Source: Candidatus Bathyarchaeota archaeon (GTDB lineage: Archaea > Thermoproteota > Bathyarchaeia > TCS64). From it: DNA of 6,040 nt. Positions 5,481 through 6,040 of this stretch are shown here, piece after piece. Location: NCBI GenBank assembly GCA_013619005.1, contig JABXKY010000117.1:1-6040 (forward strand), in the 5' to 3' direction. Numbering within the stretch: the stretch's first letter is position 1; every line of letters begins with the position of its first letter. A program made the position numbers and the translations under genes. The notes beneath the pieces were generated by a model. It ran no database searches. It had not been told where the DNA came from and saw nothing but the letters and a program-made list of their open reading frames with translations.

Positions 5481-5683
5481 CCTCTTCTTAATTCTTCAAG
5501 AATCACTAATGCCTCGCCGAGGGGCATGTTAAGTCTTTGACTGAGCTGTTCAGGGGTAGTCATAGGGCTCTCGGGTAGTATGTTGTCTCTTGTGTAGCTC
5601 AGGTGGGAGCTGTACATTGGCAACGTCTGGGCGGTCTCCACGAGTATATGCCATAACGGGTTGTCCCTGTACCCATCACTCAT
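5477..5683 (-). CDS. small protein with possible helix-turn-helix, unknown function
   Basis: Encodes 68 residues not recognised as a named family. The first 40 residues include YRDNPLWHILVETAQTLPMY and are mixed in character. Residues about 42-66 (TTPEQLSQRLNMPLGEALVILEELR) read like a helix-turn-helix or winged-helix segment: a helix, a turn at LNMP and a second amphipathic helix. That is suggestive only. The start is the ATG at 5683, with no Shine-Dalgarno site; TTTTAC at 5707-5712 on the minus strand lies about 27 bases upstream and could be a weak TATA element. It is convergent with rpoH, and the palindrome TTAA (5477-5480) supplies the stop of both genes. It lies 31 bases downstream of the next minus-strand gene, so the two may form an operon. 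Confidence 0.6.
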   Translation of the reverse strand: MSDGYRDNPLWHILVETAQTLPMYSSHLSYTRDNILPESPMTTPEQLSQRLNMPLGEALVILEELRRG

Positions 5684-5714
5684 GGAGAGTTATGGGTTTT
5701 GTGTGGGTAAAAGG

Positions 5715-6040
5715 TTAGCCTTCACGGAGCTTTTCGTACATCTTGTCAAGGGTCCAGCGGAGGCTGCTGTTAAGCTCTCTGAGCCTACGCTCTCCACCAT
5801 AGTTCGTTATTGATAGCTTGGTGATCCTGTCGCCGTCGGTCTCCACGGTGTACTCAAGTATCTCCTGGGGATCCAGCTTTCCGTCTGATGCTCGCTCTTG
5901 GTCGGTGCGTCGCATGTTGTCGAGGACCCGTTCGAGAAGGAAGCTCTGGAAGGGGGGGATATCGGTGGTGAACTGGAATACCTCGGAGGGGGTGAACACG
6001 AGCTCCATCTCCTCGACGATGATGGTTCCCAGCTTGGTAC
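5715..6040 (-). CDS. hypothetical protein, 5' end outside window (partial)
   Basis: The first start codon inside the window is the ATG at 6008 (97 residues), but the frame stays open from there to the window edge, adding at least ten plausible residues that end in GTIIVEE. I therefore treat the gene as truncated by the window. No family is recognised. The visible part has beta-strand-like sequence (MELVFTPSEVFQF), a helical charged stretch (SFLLERVLDNMRRTDQERA), further strands (EILEYTVETDGDRITKLSITNY) and a C-terminal helix (RWTLDKMYEKLREG). It looks like a soluble cytoplasmic protein. The GAGGAG directly abutting the 6008 ATG is too close to act as a ribosome site, which also supports an upstream start. 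Confidence 0.6.
   Translation of the reverse strand, partial: TKLGTIIVEEMELVFTPSEVFQFTTDIPPFQSFLLERVLDNMRRTDQERASDGKLDPQEILEYTVETDGDRITKLSITNYGGERRLRELNSSLRWTLDKMYEKLREG

Overview
The window is archaeal chromosome. The evidence is two archaeal/eukaryotic-type RNA polymerase subunits (RpoP and RpoH/Rpb5), an Alg7/AglH-type dolichol-phosphate sugar transferase, a serine tRNA with discriminator G73, and several start codons that have no Shine-Dalgarno site but have a TATA-like element about 26-30 bases upstream, as in leaderless archaeal transcripts. I cannot fix the lineage; a thermoplasmatal or other deep archaeal group would fit. No transposase, integrase, CRISPR array or prophage structural gene is visible.

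Layout. 50-136 (minus): tRNA-Ser(UGA) with encoded CCA. 173-1729 (minus): a tight three-gene unit transcribed leftward, in the order membrane-anchored small protein, TatD-type metal-dependent hydrolase, RusA-type Holliday junction resolvase, with the tRNA just beyond it. 1778-2809 (minus, possibly to 2878): polytopic GlcNAc-1-phosphate transferase of N-glycosylation. 2885-4474 (plus, divergent from it): a radical SAM protein with an N-terminal B12-binding-like domain, a cysteine-rich central block and a C-terminal TRAM domain. 4475-4740: a 266-base AT-rich intergenic stretch with the rpoP promoter and one imperfect palindrome. 4741-5480 (plus): rpoP-rpoH pair. 5477-5683 and 5715-6040 (minus): two small unrecognised genes convergent on rpoH, the second running off the window edge.

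How the parts may fit together. rpoP and rpoH are two bases apart and supply two small subunits of the same polymerase. tatD and rusA are both nuclease or hydrolase families and are probably co-transcribed, which suggests a DNA-processing unit. The glycosyltransferase and the radical SAM gene share a short divergent promoter region, with no evident functional link.

The most notable points are: (1) an archaeal RpoH of 182 residues that carries an N-terminal domain resembling the eukaryotic RPB5 jaw domain, where archaeal RpoH is normally only the roughly 80-residue C-terminal part; (2) a radical SAM protein whose cluster-binding region appears split by an insert carrying four extra cysteines; (3) a RusA resolvase in an apparently cellular archaeal operon.
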